DNA of 64,000 nucleotides from Marinobacter sp. S6332 (GTDB taxonomy: Bacteria > Pseudomonadota > Gammaproteobacteria > Pseudomonadales > Oleiphilaceae): the NCBI RefSeq assembly GCF_023016045.1, contig NZ_JALKAP010000003.1:124001-188000 (forward strand), read 5' to 3'. This document shows, one piece after another, positions 1 to 9,209 of this stretch. The notes beneath the pieces were generated by a model. The model was not told where the DNA came from. It was given only the letters and a program-made list of their open reading frames with translations, and did not search any database. A program made the translations under genes and the position numbers. Numbering within the stretch: position 1 is the stretch's first letter; the number at the start of each line of letters is the position of its first letter.

Positions 1-91
1 GACTACGCGGCCATGCGCGTTTGCCCATTCACTGTAGACTTGAAATAGTAAAAGGTGAATCGTTTGGGTGTTAAGAGAAGGTGACGAAAAT

Positions 92-1501
92 TTAGGGGCG
101 CCCTGAGAGGTCTGTTAGCTCTTGCAGGCAGTCTTTTAGAAATTCTTGCGCGTCGTCCAGAACTGCTTCATCTGCCACAACGCCAAACTGAACCTGCCCG
201 GCATAGCTCACAATGCTGACCCCCAGCCCGATATCACCAGCTTGTGGCACCCAGAACATCTGCTCTTTAATGCGACAACCGGCTATATAGCGTGCTTCAG
301 GCGTGCCGGGAACGTTAGACACCACGGCACTGGCCTTGCGGTAGAAAACATCAGATAACGGCTGGCGCAGGGGTTCGGGAATCAACGAGGCACAAGCGGC
401 AACGCCCCAGGCTATCCCGGGCTGCCAACTTTTCTTTAGCCGACGGGTTTCCTGCTTAATGCGATAAACCCGTTCCGGAGCACTTTCGCCATCCACCGGC
501 AGAGGCACAAACACCGTGCCGAAATAATTACCAAGAGCGCCGGGCTCTGGCTGCAGGTCATCGGGTAAGCGGCTGCGAATATCGATGGGAACTGCGGCGT
601 GCATCACAGCATCATCCAGTGTTTTACCGGAAACCCCAAGCCGAAGCCGCACAGCAGCCGCCACACAACTGAGGAGCACATCGTTGATAGTGACATTCAT
701 CGCTTTGGCGATGGACCGAAACCGATCGAGTGGAACCGGCACTGACCACCGGCAATGACGCTGGCCCAATAACGGGCGCTTGAGGTCGGATGGCGTATCC
801 TCGGGTTCCGCTAAAAAATCCGTGAACTCGTTAACCAGCTTCAAACCGGTGCGAGTCAGCTGATCAAACCAACTACCAGTGTGCGCCTGACGCTTAACCT
901 CTGCGCCAGTCGGCTCTTCGGCGACAGAGCCTGGGCTCGTATCGGCCGTTACCATGCCTTCGAGTCGGTCTTTTGCTGCTGCCACCCAAGGGGCAAATTC
1001 CTCAGTTTGATGCGCTCCGTATAGGGCTGGGTGCTGTTGCGGCGATGCTGGGCAAAGGCTGTCAAAAATGCCTGTTAATGACACTCCGTCGGCATAGCAG
1101 TGGTGTATTCGAAGCAAGAGTGCAGAGCCGCCCTCCGCATTGGGCGCCAACCAGAATTTCCAAAGGGGGCGATAAGCAGGTAAAGGCTGGTTTATTCTGG
1201 CAGAAACCCAGTCCTGCAGTTCGGATTCTGTGAAGCGGTCAAGCACTACATCAAGATGATGCCCCAGATCAAAAACCGGATCTTGCTCCCACCACCAACT
1301 AGGCGACCGTTTAACCGGCATGTACCGAAAACGCTCCCAGGCCACCCAGTAAACCCGTAAAAACTCTCGCATCCGTGGCGCGGTCAGACCATCGGCCCGC
1401 ATCATGACCGTAATAGTCATGGGGTTCCGAGGGTTTTCCAGCGCCAGCCAGGCTGAATCCGTAGGAAGCATGAGGTGCGTTTGCTCGTGACTCAAACCCA
1501 A
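92..1501 (-). CDS. Wax ester synthase/diacylglycerol acyltransferase family protein
   Basis: Bacterial WS/DGAT enzymes join an acyl-CoA to a long-chain alcohol or diacylglycerol to make storage wax esters or triacylglycerol. The 469-residue length is typical. The catalytic HHxxxDG motif is present as HHCYADG at about residues 133-139, and a family-typical NDVLLS segment lies near residue 272. The N-terminal LPTDSAWLALENP stretch matches the usual start of the family. The listed start is a TTG at 1501 preceded by a GGGG tract; an ATG at 1471, just before the LPTDS segment, is an alternative. It stands alone on the minus strand, divergent from the alpha/beta hydrolase at 1828. Substrate preference (wax or triacylglycerol) cannot be read from sequence. 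Confidence 0.88.
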   Translation of the reverse strand: MGLSHEQTHLMLPTDSAWLALENPRNPMTITVMMRADGLTAPRMREFLRVYWVAWERFRYMPVKRSPSWWWEQDPVFDLGHHLDVVLDRFTESELQDWVSARINQPLPAYRPLWKFWLAPNAEGGSALLLRIHHCYADGVSLTGIFDSLCPASPQQHPALYGAHQTEEFAPWVAAAKDRLEGMVTADTSPGSVAEEPTGAEVKRQAHTGSWFDQLTRTGLKLVNEFTDFLAEPEDTPSDLKRPLLGQRHCRWSVPVPLDRFRSIAKAMNVTINDVLLSCVAAAVRLRLGVSGKTLDDAVMHAAVPIDIRSRLPDDLQPEPGALGNYFGTVFVPLPVDGESAPERVYRIKQETRRLKKSWQPGIAWGVAACASLIPEPLRQPLSDVFYRKASAVVSNVPGTPEARYIAGCRIKEQMFWVPQAGDIGLGVSIVSYAGQVQFGVVADEAVLDDAQEFLKDCLQELTDLSGRP

Positions 1502-1827
1502 ACATCCCCGGAAGTGGTGAAGTGAAAAATGCAGAACTAAGCATTGTGCCAGACATACCTTAACGGCTCCACAAACCTACACCCACCGCAAGATTACAAA
1601 ATTTTACACTTAGACGTGACTACACCCTATACTGGTTATAAGACTTGATGTAATAGTTATTACATGACCCAAGCAGTTCCCGGTTGGCCATGGAACAGTA
1701 AACACTGCGTTGCCAGTGCCAATAACGATCGGGCCGAATGAGGGTACAACTTAGATCGCCAGCACAACCAAGGTCGAAAGACCTAACTCTAAAAACAGGC
1801 AACCGCCGTGCTGGGAGGAGATGCAGT
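1502..1827. other. Divergent intergenic region
   Basis: This gap separates the minus-strand WS/DGAT gene from the plus-strand hydrolase and should hold both promoters. It contains an AT-rich patch around 1590-1670 with a perfect inverted repeat at 1649-1664. The two ORFs running through it (minus-strand 1620-1850, and the upstream extension of the hydrolase frame from 1738) look like non-coding read-through. No RNA gene was recognised. Confidence 0.5.
1649..1664. promoter_or_regulatory. Palindromic operator candidate
   Basis: A perfect inverted repeat, TGTAATA-GT-TATTACA, lies in the gap between the divergent WS/DGAT and hydrolase genes. Such 7+2+7 symmetry is typical of a dimeric regulator site. 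No regulator gene sits nearby and I do not recognise the consensus, so the regulator is unknown. Confidence 0.35.
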
Positions 1828-2751
1828 ATGAAAGCAAGCCATATTCGCAAGCTGATCAGACCGATCGATAGTGCCTATTCAGAGATGTTTTCAGGGCGCG
1901 TTTACCGTGTTGGTGAAGGTGCAGTTTCTGTTCGCAATCATAGCGGCGAAGCGAAGCATACTGTTATTGGCGTGCATGGCTTTCTGGAAAATCATTGCTA
2001 CTTCACCCAAACCTACGACGCACCAACAACCGAGCTAATCCTGCTCACTTGTAGCAACTACCATATCCCGGTAAATGGTGTGACGCCGGAAACACCCGAA
2101 TGGGAAGTGCCGATCAAGCGTCTGGAAGGCACCATTGAGTACGATGCCTGCATTCTTAATCAGGCCCTGACCAACCTTCCTAGTACTCAAAACGTGCGTA
2201 TTCACGGCCATTCGCGAGGCGGTGCCGTGATTATTGAAGCGATAAAACAGCGCCCTGAACTTTACGAAGACGTAGAAGTAGTTCTTGAAGCACCCGCCCT
2301 ACCTCAGGGCAAAATTCACCCGCTGGTATCAGCACTTCTAGAACCTGTAAGCCACGGCATGTGGCCTTGGTTGATTCGCCTGATCAACAGTGCACCTTCG
2401 TCTGCTTACGGCCAAACTTTCTTCGGAAAAATGAATCCGCGCAAAAGACAGCTACTGGGCAAGCTGTTTTATTCAACTCGCGACCATCTTACGATTGTGC
2501 GCAACATTGAGAATATACTTGATTGGATGCAGCGCACCGATACCGACGTATACAAGCATGTGCGTCACGGTACCTTTTTGATACCAGGCGTAGATCGGAT
2601 TCTGGATCGGCCGGCCATGCTCGCCAGTGCACGGCAAAGCCCAACCACTATGCGCATTATCGAAACACAGGCACCTAGCCATTTTGTAACCCTCGACAGC
2701 AAAGAATGGTTACCGGGTTTTGAGTCCTTGCCCGCTGCCGCTCAAGGCTAA
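1828..2751 (+). CDS. Alpha/beta hydrolase
   Basis: A 307-residue alpha/beta-hydrolase fold protein. The nucleophile elbow is GHSRGG, with Ser at about residue 129, preceded by an oxyanion-type VHGF segment near residues 49-52. A histidine in the C-terminal SHFVTL segment could complete the triad. The start is set at ATG 1828 because a strong GGGAGGAG ribosome site lies just upstream; the open frame extends back to 1738 but without comparable signals. No signal peptide is seen, so it is probably cytosolic. Its position opposite the wax ester synthase gene suggests a lipid or ester substrate, which is only inference. Confidence 0.75.
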   Translation: MKASHIRKLIRPIDSAYSEMFSGRVYRVGEGAVSVRNHSGEAKHTVIGVHGFLENHCYFTQTYDAPTTELILLTCSNYHIPVNGVTPETPEWEVPIKRLEGTIEYDACILNQALTNLPSTQNVRIHGHSRGGAVIIEAIKQRPELYEDVEVVLEAPALPQGKIHPLVSALLEPVSHGMWPWLIRLINSAPSSAYGQTFFGKMNPRKRQLLGKLFYSTRDHLTIVRNIENILDWMQRTDTDVYKHVRHGTFLIPGVDRILDRPAMLASARQSPTTMRIIETQAPSHFVTLDSKEWLPGFESLPAAAQG

Positions 2752-2860
2752 AACCAAGCAAGCCTCCAAAATCAGCGCCCGGCAATGACCGGGCTGCTGC
2801 ACACCCTCACTGCCTCCGGTAAACTATCCGCCTTTACGCAGAACAACCGGAGTTGGCACC

Positions 2861-3610
2861 ATGTATCGTGAGCGCCTTGTTGGCACAGATGTGCGCTCAG
2901 AAAGCGCCCATCGCCTGCAGCAACTTTTATTGGACTATCACGATTTCCGGCAACATAAAGTAAACCACCGGTTGCTCGACAACACCTTCGTGATTGCTGC
3001 TTGGCAAGCCGAGCGCTTGAAATCGACCCATCTGGATTTGTATCAGCACCCCGGCTACCACGAAGGCCTGGAGTTTCTGCTCACCGACCTATACGCACCC
3101 GCTAGCATGACCCGCCGTGACGACAATATAGACCGGGTGTTCCCAAAAATGGTCAAGTGGCTGCCAGACCAACAGCTCGAAGTGCTTGCCGGGCTGGTAG
3201 AACTTAACTTAATTACCCAGCAGCTGGATCTCGAATTGGCGGAATTGTTTGAAGAACGCAATATCCCCGCAAGATCTGTCACTACAGAACACTACTGCGA
3301 GGCATACCGCGCCAGCCAAAAGCTGGAACAGCGCAAAAAACAAGTGATGCTGGTCGGTGAGGTGGGGCAAAAGCTTGACCGCTACGTACGTAACCGAACG
3401 CTGGGCTGGCTTCTTTCAATAAGCCGAACACCAGCGGAAATGGCCGACCTAAGTGACCTGCACAACTTCCTTCACCGGGGTTATTCAGCATTCCGGAAAA
3501 TGGATAAAGTGGACGTACTGATTGATCGACTGGTAACCCGAGAGCAGCGGGTTATGAACAACATTCTGAACGGTCACCCGCAGCCCTTTACACTTCCGGG
3601 CGACCTATAG
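2861..3610 (+). CDS. Conserved hypothetical protein (FFLEELY-motif-like)
   Basis: A 249-residue, mostly helical, charged protein without signal peptide or membrane segment. The segment EFLLTDLYAP near residues 71-80 resembles the FFLEELY motif that names a family of uncharacterised gammaproteobacterial proteins. ATG at 2861 follows a GGAG site. It is followed by a convergent minus-strand PHA-region gene, so it appears to be a single-gene unit. Function unknown. The family assignment rests on one motif. Confidence 0.6.
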   Translation: MYRERLVGTDVRSESAHRLQQLLLDYHDFRQHKVNHRLLDNTFVIAAWQAERLKSTHLDLYQHPGYHEGLEFLLTDLYAPASMTRRDDNIDRVFPKMVKWLPDQQLEVLAGLVELNLITQQLDLELAELFEERNIPARSVTTEHYCEAYRASQKLEQRKKQVMLVGEVGQKLDRYVRNRTLGWLLSISRTPAEMADLSDLHNFLHRGYSAFRKMDKVDVLIDRLVTREQRVMNNILNGHPQPFTLPGDL

Positions 3611-3626
3611 AACAACAGCAGGCGCT

Positions 3627-3905
3627 TTAGGCTTTTAAAATCTGATCCAACTGGCTATGAATCTCTTGCTCAATTCGTGATTTGAAGGGCCGCAGCAGCA
3701 TGCCCAGCTCTAAATGTACGTGTAGGTCGTCGTTGGTAATATTTAGATGGCCTTTAACGCCCGAGCGTTTAAACTTGAGCTGGTCCCCTTCCCACTGGTA
3801 ATTAAGCTCGAACTTGCTGGAGAGATCCTCAGCAAGCGACTCGGCTGCCTCGCGGGCATGTTCTTTATCAAGAGTGTGGGCGCGATGTACATCGATTACG
3901 GACAT
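3627..3905 (-). CDS. Polyhydroxyalkanoic acid system family protein
   Basis: A 92-residue protein resembling the PHA_gran_rgn family, small proteins often encoded near polyhydroxyalkanoate genes in proteobacteria and thought to associate with granules. Seen: N-terminal SVIDVHRAHTL, a central WEGDQLKFKRSGVKG segment and an amphipathic C-terminal helix. No PHA synthase lies in the window, so the link to granules comes from family knowledge. It is divergent from ubiE, with about 125 bases between them for both promoters. Confidence 0.7.
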   Translation of the reverse strand: MSVIDVHRAHTLDKEHAREAAESLAEDLSSKFELNYQWEGDQLKFKRSGVKGHLNITNDDLHVHLELGMLLRPFKSRIEQEIHSQLDQILKA

Positions 3906-4031
3906 GAATCAGTTTTCTCTTCAAAATTGAACGGTTTTACAGTGTAAGGCGGTATTTAACCTGTAGCCACCCTTGTAGCAACCCCGCCAAGCGTTAGAAT
4001 ACGAGATTCAGTTTCTGACAGGACATGCCCA

Positions 4032-4814
4032 ATGAGCGAGCAACAAACGCCGACCACTCCCGGTAATGGCCAAGACGACGTTACCCACTTTGGTTTCAGC
4101 AATGTGGCCAAAAGCCAAAAAGCCAGCCAGGTAGCCGAAGTGTTCCACAGCGTCGCGGGCAAATACGACCTGATGAACGACCTAATGTCTATGGGCGTAC
4201 ACCGGCTATGGAAGCGCTTTACCATTGAGCTTTCCGGCGTGCGTCCCGGCCATCAAGTGCTGGATATTGCAGGCGGCACCGGTGATCTGACCATGAAGTT
4301 CTCTGACTTGGTAGGTCGCGACGGCAAAGTGGTGCTTGCCGACATTAACGCCTCCATGCTGCAAGTTGGGCGCAGCCGCTTAACCGACCGAGGTTACGCT
4401 GGCAACATTGAGTATGTACAAGCCGATGCGGAACACCTGCCCTTTCCGGACAACAACTTCAACGCCGTATCCATTGCCTTTGGCCTGCGCAATGTAACTG
4501 ATAAGGATCAGGCTCTGCGGGATATGACCCGCGTGCTCAAGCCCGGCGGAAAACTGATGGTGTTGGAGTTCTCCAAACCCACCAATCCGCTGCTCAGTAA
4601 AGCCTACGATACATACTCGTTTACCGCTCTGCCCCTAATGGGCCAGCTTATTGCCGGCGACAGTGAAAGCTACAAGTATCTGGCCGAGTCCATCCGCATG
4701 CATCCGGATCAAGACACCCTAAAAAGCATGATGGAAGACGCCGGCTTGGTGAACTGCAAGTACTACAACATGACCGGCGGCATTGTTGCCCTGCATGTGG
4801 GGATTAAACCCTGA
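4032..4814 (+). CDS. ubiE: Ubiquinone/menaquinone biosynthesis C-methyltransferase UbiE
   Basis: UbiE carries out the SAM-dependent C-methylation of 2-polyprenyl-6-methoxy-benzoquinol in ubiquinone synthesis (and of demethylmenaquinone where present). The 260-residue length is typical. The SAM-binding motif I is [10 protein letters not shown] near residues 76-85, followed by LADINASML, the family signature [18 protein letters not shown], and [12 protein letters not shown]. It is the first gene of a tight operon: its stop overlaps the ubiJ start, and ubiJ overlaps ubiB. Confidence 0.96.
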   Translation: MSEQQTPTTPGNGQDDVTHFGFSNVAKSQKASQVAEVFHSVAGKYDLMNDLMSMGVHRLWKRFTIELSGVRPGHQVLDIAGGTGDLTMKFSDLVGRDGKVVLADINASMLQVGRSRLTDRGYAGNIEYVQADAEHLPFPDNNFNAVSIAFGLRNVTDKDQALRDMTRVLKPGGKLMVLEFSKPTNPLLSKAYDTYSFTALPLMGQLIAGDSESYKYLAESIRMHPDQDTLKSMMEDAGLVNCKYYNMTGGIVALHVGIKP

Positions 4815-5455
4815 TGTTCCCCGGCCCGACCCTGCTTACGGCGATAACCGCCATAATCGAGCGGGCACTGAACCACGCGCTTGAACTGGACCCCGCCGGC
4901 CAGAAATCGCTATTGGATGCCCTTGAAGGGCCGGTACAGTTCCGCATCACCGACCCAATTGCTCTAACCTGCTCGCTGCACAGAGTTGGCAATCGAGTGC
5001 AGGTACGCAGCCAGCCAGCGGATAGCCCGGCTCTTGAAATCAGCGGCAAACCACTGGCTTTCGCGGCACTGGCCATAGGCGACAACCATGTATTCACGGA
5101 TAATCGCCTCCATGTCACCGGCGATACCGCACTGGCGCACCAGTTTCAACGCGCTCTGGACCAGCTTAACCCAGACTGGGAAGCGGCCATGGCGAAGCAC
5201 ATCGGTGATGTACCGGCCCATTTTATCGGCAAACGTATTCGCAACGCAGTGGTCTGGAGCCGTCAGGCATTCACGACACTGAACGCCAACATCGAGGAAT
5301 ACGTGCACGAAGAAAGCCGAGCCCTGCCCGGCCGCCGCGAATTGGAGGCTACCTTTGAGGACATCGACTCCCTCAGCCTACACCTTGAGCGCCTTGAAGC
5401 ACGCATAAGCCAGATTGAAAGCCGTAGCCATACTGACAAACCGGAGACTCCGTGA
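4814..5455 (+). CDS. ubiJ: Ubiquinone biosynthesis accessory factor UbiJ (SCP2 domain)
   Basis: UbiJ is a lipid-binding scaffold of the soluble Ubi complex and binds ubiquinone intermediates through an SCP2 sterol-carrier-like domain. Seen: an SCP2-like N-terminal half (about residues 15-110, including [14 protein letters not shown]) and a C-terminal helical, coiled-coil-like tail with many Glu/Arg residues. The 213-residue length fits. The ATG overlaps the ubiE stop by one base, and the 3' end overlaps the GTG of ubiB by four bases, so the three are co-transcribed. Confidence 0.92.
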   Translation: MFPGPTLLTAITAIIERALNHALELDPAGQKSLLDALEGPVQFRITDPIALTCSLHRVGNRVQVRSQPADSPALEISGKPLAFAALAIGDNHVFTDNRLHVTGDTALAHQFQRALDQLNPDWEAAMAKHIGDVPAHFIGKRIRNAVVWSRQAFTTLNANIEEYVHEESRALPGRRELEATFEDIDSLSLHLERLEARISQIESRSHTDKPETP

Positions 5456-7095
5456 CCCGCCTGCAACGCCTGATTCGCATTTCCTGGGTATTCTGCCGCT
5501 ACCGGCTAGACACATTTTTGCCCATGTCGGAGCTTCCCGCACCACTGAAAGTGTTTTTTTTACTGGCCCCATGGCATCTATTCCCGCAACCTAAGCTTAG
5601 CCGTGGTGATCGCCTGCGCTTGGCGCTGGAAGAACTTGGGCCGGTATTCGTAAAGTTCGGCCAAATACTGTCGACCCGCCGTGATCTGTTGCCAGACGAC
5701 ATGGCAGAATCGCTTAAAACCCTTCAGGACCGCGTGCCGCCGTTCCCCAGCGACGTGGCCCGCAACATTATTGAAACCTCTCTCGAGGCCCCGGTAGAGG
5801 AACTATTTAAAGAGTTCAGCGCAGACCCGCTAGCCTCGGCTTCAGTGGCACAAGTGCATGCTGCCACGCTGATGAATGGCCAAGAAGTTGTGGTGAAAGT
5901 GCTACGCCCCGGTATCGAAAAAGTGATTCGACAAGACCTTGCCCTGATGTACCTCATGGCCAACCTGCTGGAGAAGTACTGGGCAGAAGGCAAGCGCCTG
6001 CACCCGGTCGAAGTGGTAGCGGATTACGACTCCACCATTCACGACGAGCTGGATTTACAACGGGAAGCCGCTAACGCGAGCCAGTTGCGTCGTAACTTTG
6101 AGAGTTCCTCGCTGATCTACATTCCCTTCATCGACTGGGATTACACCCGCAAAACCGTCATGGTGATGGAACGTATACACGGCATACCCATTGCCGATGT
6201 TCCAGCGCTAAAGGCTGCGGGTGTGGATCTCAAAGTGCTGGCAGAAAAAGGCGTCGAGATTTTCTTTACTCAAGTATTCCGAGACAGCTTTTTCCACGCT
6301 GACATGCACCCCGGCAACATCTTTGTAGACGTTTCCAACCCGGCCGATCCGAAATACATCGCCATCGACTTTGGCATTGTGGGCACCTTAGCGCCGGATG
6401 ACCAAAGCTACCTAGCGCGCAACCTGCTGGCCTTCTTCCGCCGGGATTACCGGCAAGTGGCGCAGCTTCACATCCAGTCTGGTTGGGTTCCGCCAGAGAC
6501 ACGAGTGAATGAATTCGAAGCCGCCATTCGCACCGTATGCGAACCGATTTTTGAAAAGCCCCTAAAGGACATTTCCTTTGGCCACTTCCTGCTGCGCCTG
6601 TTCCAGACCGCTCGGCGGTTTGATATGGAAGTGCAGCCGCAACTGGTTCTGCTGCAAAAAACCCTTCTTAACGTAGAAGGCTTAGGCCGCCAGCTGTACC
6701 CGGAACTGGACCTGTGGAGCACTGCCCAGCCATTTCTAGAGAAATGGATGCGCAAGCGGATTGGCCCCTCGGGCCTAATCAAATCCCTACAGACCCACCT
6801 ACCCGCTTGGCTAGAACAATCACCAGAAATGCCGCAACTGGTTCATGACGCACTGCTACAACTACGCGGCGCAGGCCCCACCGAAAAACAAAACCAAGAC
6901 ACCCTAGCCCTGCTTCGGGAACAGCAACGCAGAACCGACCGACGCTGGCGCCGGGGTATCGCCGCCTTAGCCCTTATCGCAGCAGCCATTGTCGGAACCC
7001 AACCAGAAGCCCGTGAATGGGCAGAGAATGCGCCAATTTGGACATGGGTGCTGCTTGCTGGAGCGGGCGTACTGGTTATGCGGGGTAGTCGCTAA
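5452..7095 (+). CDS. ubiB: Ubiquinone biosynthesis regulatory protein kinase-like UbiB
   Basis: UbiB/ABC1-ADCK family atypical kinase-like ATPase needed for ubiquinone synthesis at the inner membrane. The 547-residue length is normal. Seen: the KxGQ region as [16 protein letters not shown], an Ala-rich loop ([11 protein letters not shown]), the catalytic [11 protein letters not shown], the metal-binding DFGIVG, and two C-terminal hydrophobic segments (about residues 500-545). The start is GTG 5452, overlapping the ubiJ stop. In related genomes hisI-hisE-tatABC follows soon after ubiB; here about 8.3 kb of other genes intervene. Confidence 0.95.
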   Translation: MTRLQRLIRISWVFCRYRLDTFLPMSELPAPLKVFFLLAPWHLFPQPKLSRGDRLRLALEELGPVFVKFGQILSTRRDLLPDDMAESLKTLQDRVPPFPSDVARNIIETSLEAPVEELFKEFSADPLASASVAQVHAATLMNGQEVVVKVLRPGIEKVIRQDLALMYLMANLLEKYWAEGKRLHPVEVVADYDSTIHDELDLQREAANASQLRRNFESSSLIYIPFIDWDYTRKTVMVMERIHGIPIADVPALKAAGVDLKVLAEKGVEIFFTQVFRDSFFHADMHPGNIFVDVSNPADPKYIAIDFGIVGTLAPDDQSYLARNLLAFFRRDYRQVAQLHIQSGWVPPETRVNEFEAAIRTVCEPIFEKPLKDISFGHFLLRLFQTARRFDMEVQPQLVLLQKTLLNVEGLGRQLYPELDLWSTAQPFLEKWMRKRIGPSGLIKSLQTHLPAWLEQSPEMPQLVHDALLQLRGAGPTEKQNQDTLALLREQQRRTDRRWRRGIAALALIAAAIVGTQPEAREWAENAPIWTWVLLAGAGVLVMRGSR

Positions 7096-7172
7096 TTAGA
7101 GGAAGGTGGTTTCTGGTACCTTTTCAGGACTGAGCAGCCAACCCCCAAACCTTACACATTGCAGGAGGCATC

Positions 7173-7559
7173 GTGATTATCATTTACGGCATTAAGGAAC
7201 ACCTGAACCCGATCAAAGCTCAACTCTCCGAGGTCATTCACGGGTGCATGCAGTCCGTACTCGGCCTGCCGGAAGACAAGCGGGCACACCGCTTCATCCC
7301 ACTAGATGCCGAGGACTTCTATTATCCGGGCGGCAGGACGCCAGCTTATACCGTCATAGAGATCAACATGATGCAGGGGCGAGCTCCAGAGACCCAAAAA
7401 ACTTTGATCAAGGAACTCTTCAACAAGATCGAAACGGTGGTCGGTATATCACCAGTCGATGTCGAAGTAACAATTAAGGAGCAACCTGCTCACTGTTGGG
7501 GCTTTCGAGGTATGACTGGTGACGAGGCGCGTGACCTCAAGTACTCGGTGAATGTGTGA
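7173..7559 (+). CDS. Tautomerase family protein
   Basis: A 128-residue protein that looks like a 4-oxalocrotonate-tautomerase-superfamily member of the longer type. Seen: an N-terminal beta-strand MIIIYG, the segment HRFIPLDAEDFYYPGGRT, TVIEINMMQGR, and a C-terminal WGFRGMTGDEA. The start is GTG 7173 after a clear AGGAGG site. The catalytic Pro-1 of classic tautomerases is absent (the second residue is Ile), so classic activity is doubtful. It opens the accessory stretch behind ubiB. Confidence 0.7.
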   Translation: MIIIYGIKEHLNPIKAQLSEVIHGCMQSVLGLPEDKRAHRFIPLDAEDFYYPGGRTPAYTVIEINMMQGRAPETQKTLIKELFNKIETVVGISPVDVEVTIKEQPAHCWGFRGMTGDEARDLKYSVNV

Positions 7560-8248
7560 TCGGGCCGGACCGTCAGTCCTACCCAAAGCTTACCCCGGAT
7601 CCTGTGGCTCAGGCGCCCCTTGAAATAGCCCCCAAAGAAGACATTGCTCTCGCTAAAAAGGATCTTGAGAAGTTCTGGCATAGCCGCCTTCAGCAAAAAA
7701 GATCCTGTCGCAAGAATTGGCTACGCTAATTGGGTTTCTGACCCCGAAATGTTAAGAGCTGCGATCTAAAATGCCAGCAGCATTGGTATTTATGGCGTGG
7801 CTATTTTATTGGGGGTAGTCCCCCTATGTGTCAGCGTAGTTGTCCGCCTGAGTATTGGCGTTGAGGCTGAGGGAGAACACTGGAGGTCTGGAATCGACTA
7901 GGGTTAATCAAAAAACGACCTAAACATAACGCCGATTCTTAAAATCAGGGGTCGTCATCATCGAAAACACATCCAGATTTCACGCAGGGGCGTCACCGGA
8001 AAAGTGGGCTAGAGGTTTTCTACCGCCTTATTAATACGCCGCATTGCCCTGTCCGGTAAGATTGTCACCAGCAATTGTGTAGCCGTGAAAATTCAGAGCA
8101 GCTTTACGGTCGTTTAGGCCCATGAGATTGCTGAGTATGGACAGGTGGTAGACTTCTATTACGTCGGACGCAATCGGAACTGTAAGCAGGAGTGCTTTTA
8201 CATCCGGCGGTAAACAAAAGCTCAGGGAAAATAAGGGAAAACAGAGCC
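7560..8248 (+). other. Non-coding stretch with apparent decayed coding sequence
   Basis: No intact gene is convincing in these 689 bases. Several short plus-strand frames look protein-like but are broken. One, from a GTG at 7556 overlapping the tautomerase stop to 7729, gives 57 codons. A second frame between about 7648 and 7780, reading ...DPVARIGYANWVSDPEML..., is open without a start. A hydrophobic frame at about 7769-7900 follows a stop. A last frame at about 8009-8213 has an in-frame stop at 8115 and ends just before the Tae4-like gene. I read this as remnants of one or more small genes; which genes is unknown. Confidence 0.35.
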
Positions 8249-8782
8249 ATGATCACGTTTCGTAAACTTTGGGAAAACCACCCGACCATCAAAGGGGACG
8301 ACAACCCCTGCGTCAAGGATGGAAAGAAGAATTTTCAAAATCAATGCGCTATCAGAGTAGGCGCTGCCTTAGCACGATGTGGATTCAACACCCGAGCGCT
8401 TCCTGGCGCACGCCATTGTTGGTATCACGACAAGTCTGCAGGTCACGTCCTTGCAGCACAGGAGCTCGCCAGTGCTCTCGCAGAGCTAACCATTCCTGGC
8501 ATCGGGTCGGTCCAGCGACTGTCAGCGAAAGAATTTATGGAGAAGGCTGATGGCAAGAACGGAGTTGTGTTCTTCAAAAACTATTGGCAGCGTTCCTCAG
8601 ATCGGGAGGGGAGCCCCACAGGGGATCATATTGACTTTTGGAACGGCTCCCGACTCACTGACCGGATGACGTGGGCACGATTCCATCTTCGTGTTGGCGG
8701 CTTTGGTATGCACTCGCTTCCTCAGGGGCCTTCCGATTACCTTGCTGCAGAGGAAGTTTGGTTCTGGGAGGTGCAAGGGTGA
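8249..8782 (+). CDS. Type VI secretion amidase effector-like protein (Tae4 family)
   Basis: Tae4 proteins are NlpC/P60-like amidases that cut the peptidoglycan peptide between D-Glu and mDAP after delivery by a type VI secretion system. Seen in 177 residues: FRKLWENHP and DDNPC near the N-terminus, the catalytic-Cys motif NQCAIRVG (Cys33), the GHVLAAQELA helix, and the His motif GDHIDFWNG (His127, Asp129). The start is set at ATG 8249 because the family begins at this point; the frame is open back to 8192. Its stop overlaps the next gene by four bases. No T6SS structural gene is in the window. Confidence 0.8.
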   Translation: MITFRKLWENHPTIKGDDNPCVKDGKKNFQNQCAIRVGAALARCGFNTRALPGARHCWYHDKSAGHVLAAQELASALAELTIPGIGSVQRLSAKEFMEKADGKNGVVFFKNYWQRSSDREGSPTGDHIDFWNGSRLTDRMTWARFHLRVGGFGMHSLPQGPSDYLAAEEVWFWEVQG

Positions 8783-9000
8783 AACGATTTTTGTTCCCTT
8801 TGTGTGGGGCCATAGTTTCGTTTGTGGTTTTTAATCTGTTTCCTTTTCCCAGATACTTCTACCATGACCTTGTGGTGCAGGCACATGAGGATGAAAACCT
8901 CCTACTAGCTATCATTATGTTCGTAGAATGGCCCATTTATCTGCTCATCGGGGCCTTTTGTGGCTTTCTTATGACGCGACTTGGTAGAGCCAAAAAGTAA
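8779..9000 (+). CDS. Small two-helix membrane protein, candidate immunity protein of the Tae4-like amidase
   Basis: A 73-residue protein starting at GTG 8779 inside the stop of the amidase gene (GTGA overlap), so the two are probably translated together. It has two hydrophobic stretches, LFPLCGAIVSFVVFNLF and IIMFVEWPIYLLIGAFCGFL, a short polar loop between them and a basic tail (RLGRAKK). Classical Tae4 immunity proteins (Tai4) are small periplasmic proteins, not two-helix membrane proteins. The immunity role is inferred from position only. A holin-like or unrelated function is possible. Confidence 0.55.
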   Translation: MKRFLFPLCGAIVSFVVFNLFPFPRYFYHDLVVQAHEDENLLLAIIMFVEWPIYLLIGAFCGFLMTRLGRAKK

Positions 9001-9035
9001 CAATACCTCGAGAGCCTTTTTCCGATTAGGGAAGG

Positions 9036-9209
9036 TTGACAGACTCCGTCTGCCACGCGCTATTCGAAGAATTGGAGCGAACAACCGGTTTCTCCGAAGC
9101 TCTACTCAAAGAGAAATCGAATCAAATTGCTTTAGGTGCGACGGCCAACCTTCGTGCACTCGGTCAAGTTCGGTCTGGGCGCCCTTGTCGGAGTGCATTT
9201 TATTGCTAG
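9036..9209 (+). pseudogene. Truncated diverged copy of the zinc-ribbon gene at 10314
   Basis: Bases around 9048-9116 match 10450-10518 at roughly 80 percent by eye and encode the same segment (CHALFEELERTTGFSEALLKEK here, CHALFEELERATGFSETQLKEK there). The 5' part is disrupted relative to the intact gene, with about five bases missing, and the C-terminal zinc ribbon is absent. Only a TTG start at 9036 would open a 57-residue frame. I treat it as a relic of a duplicated gene; a short expressed paralogue is possible. Confidence 0.45.
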
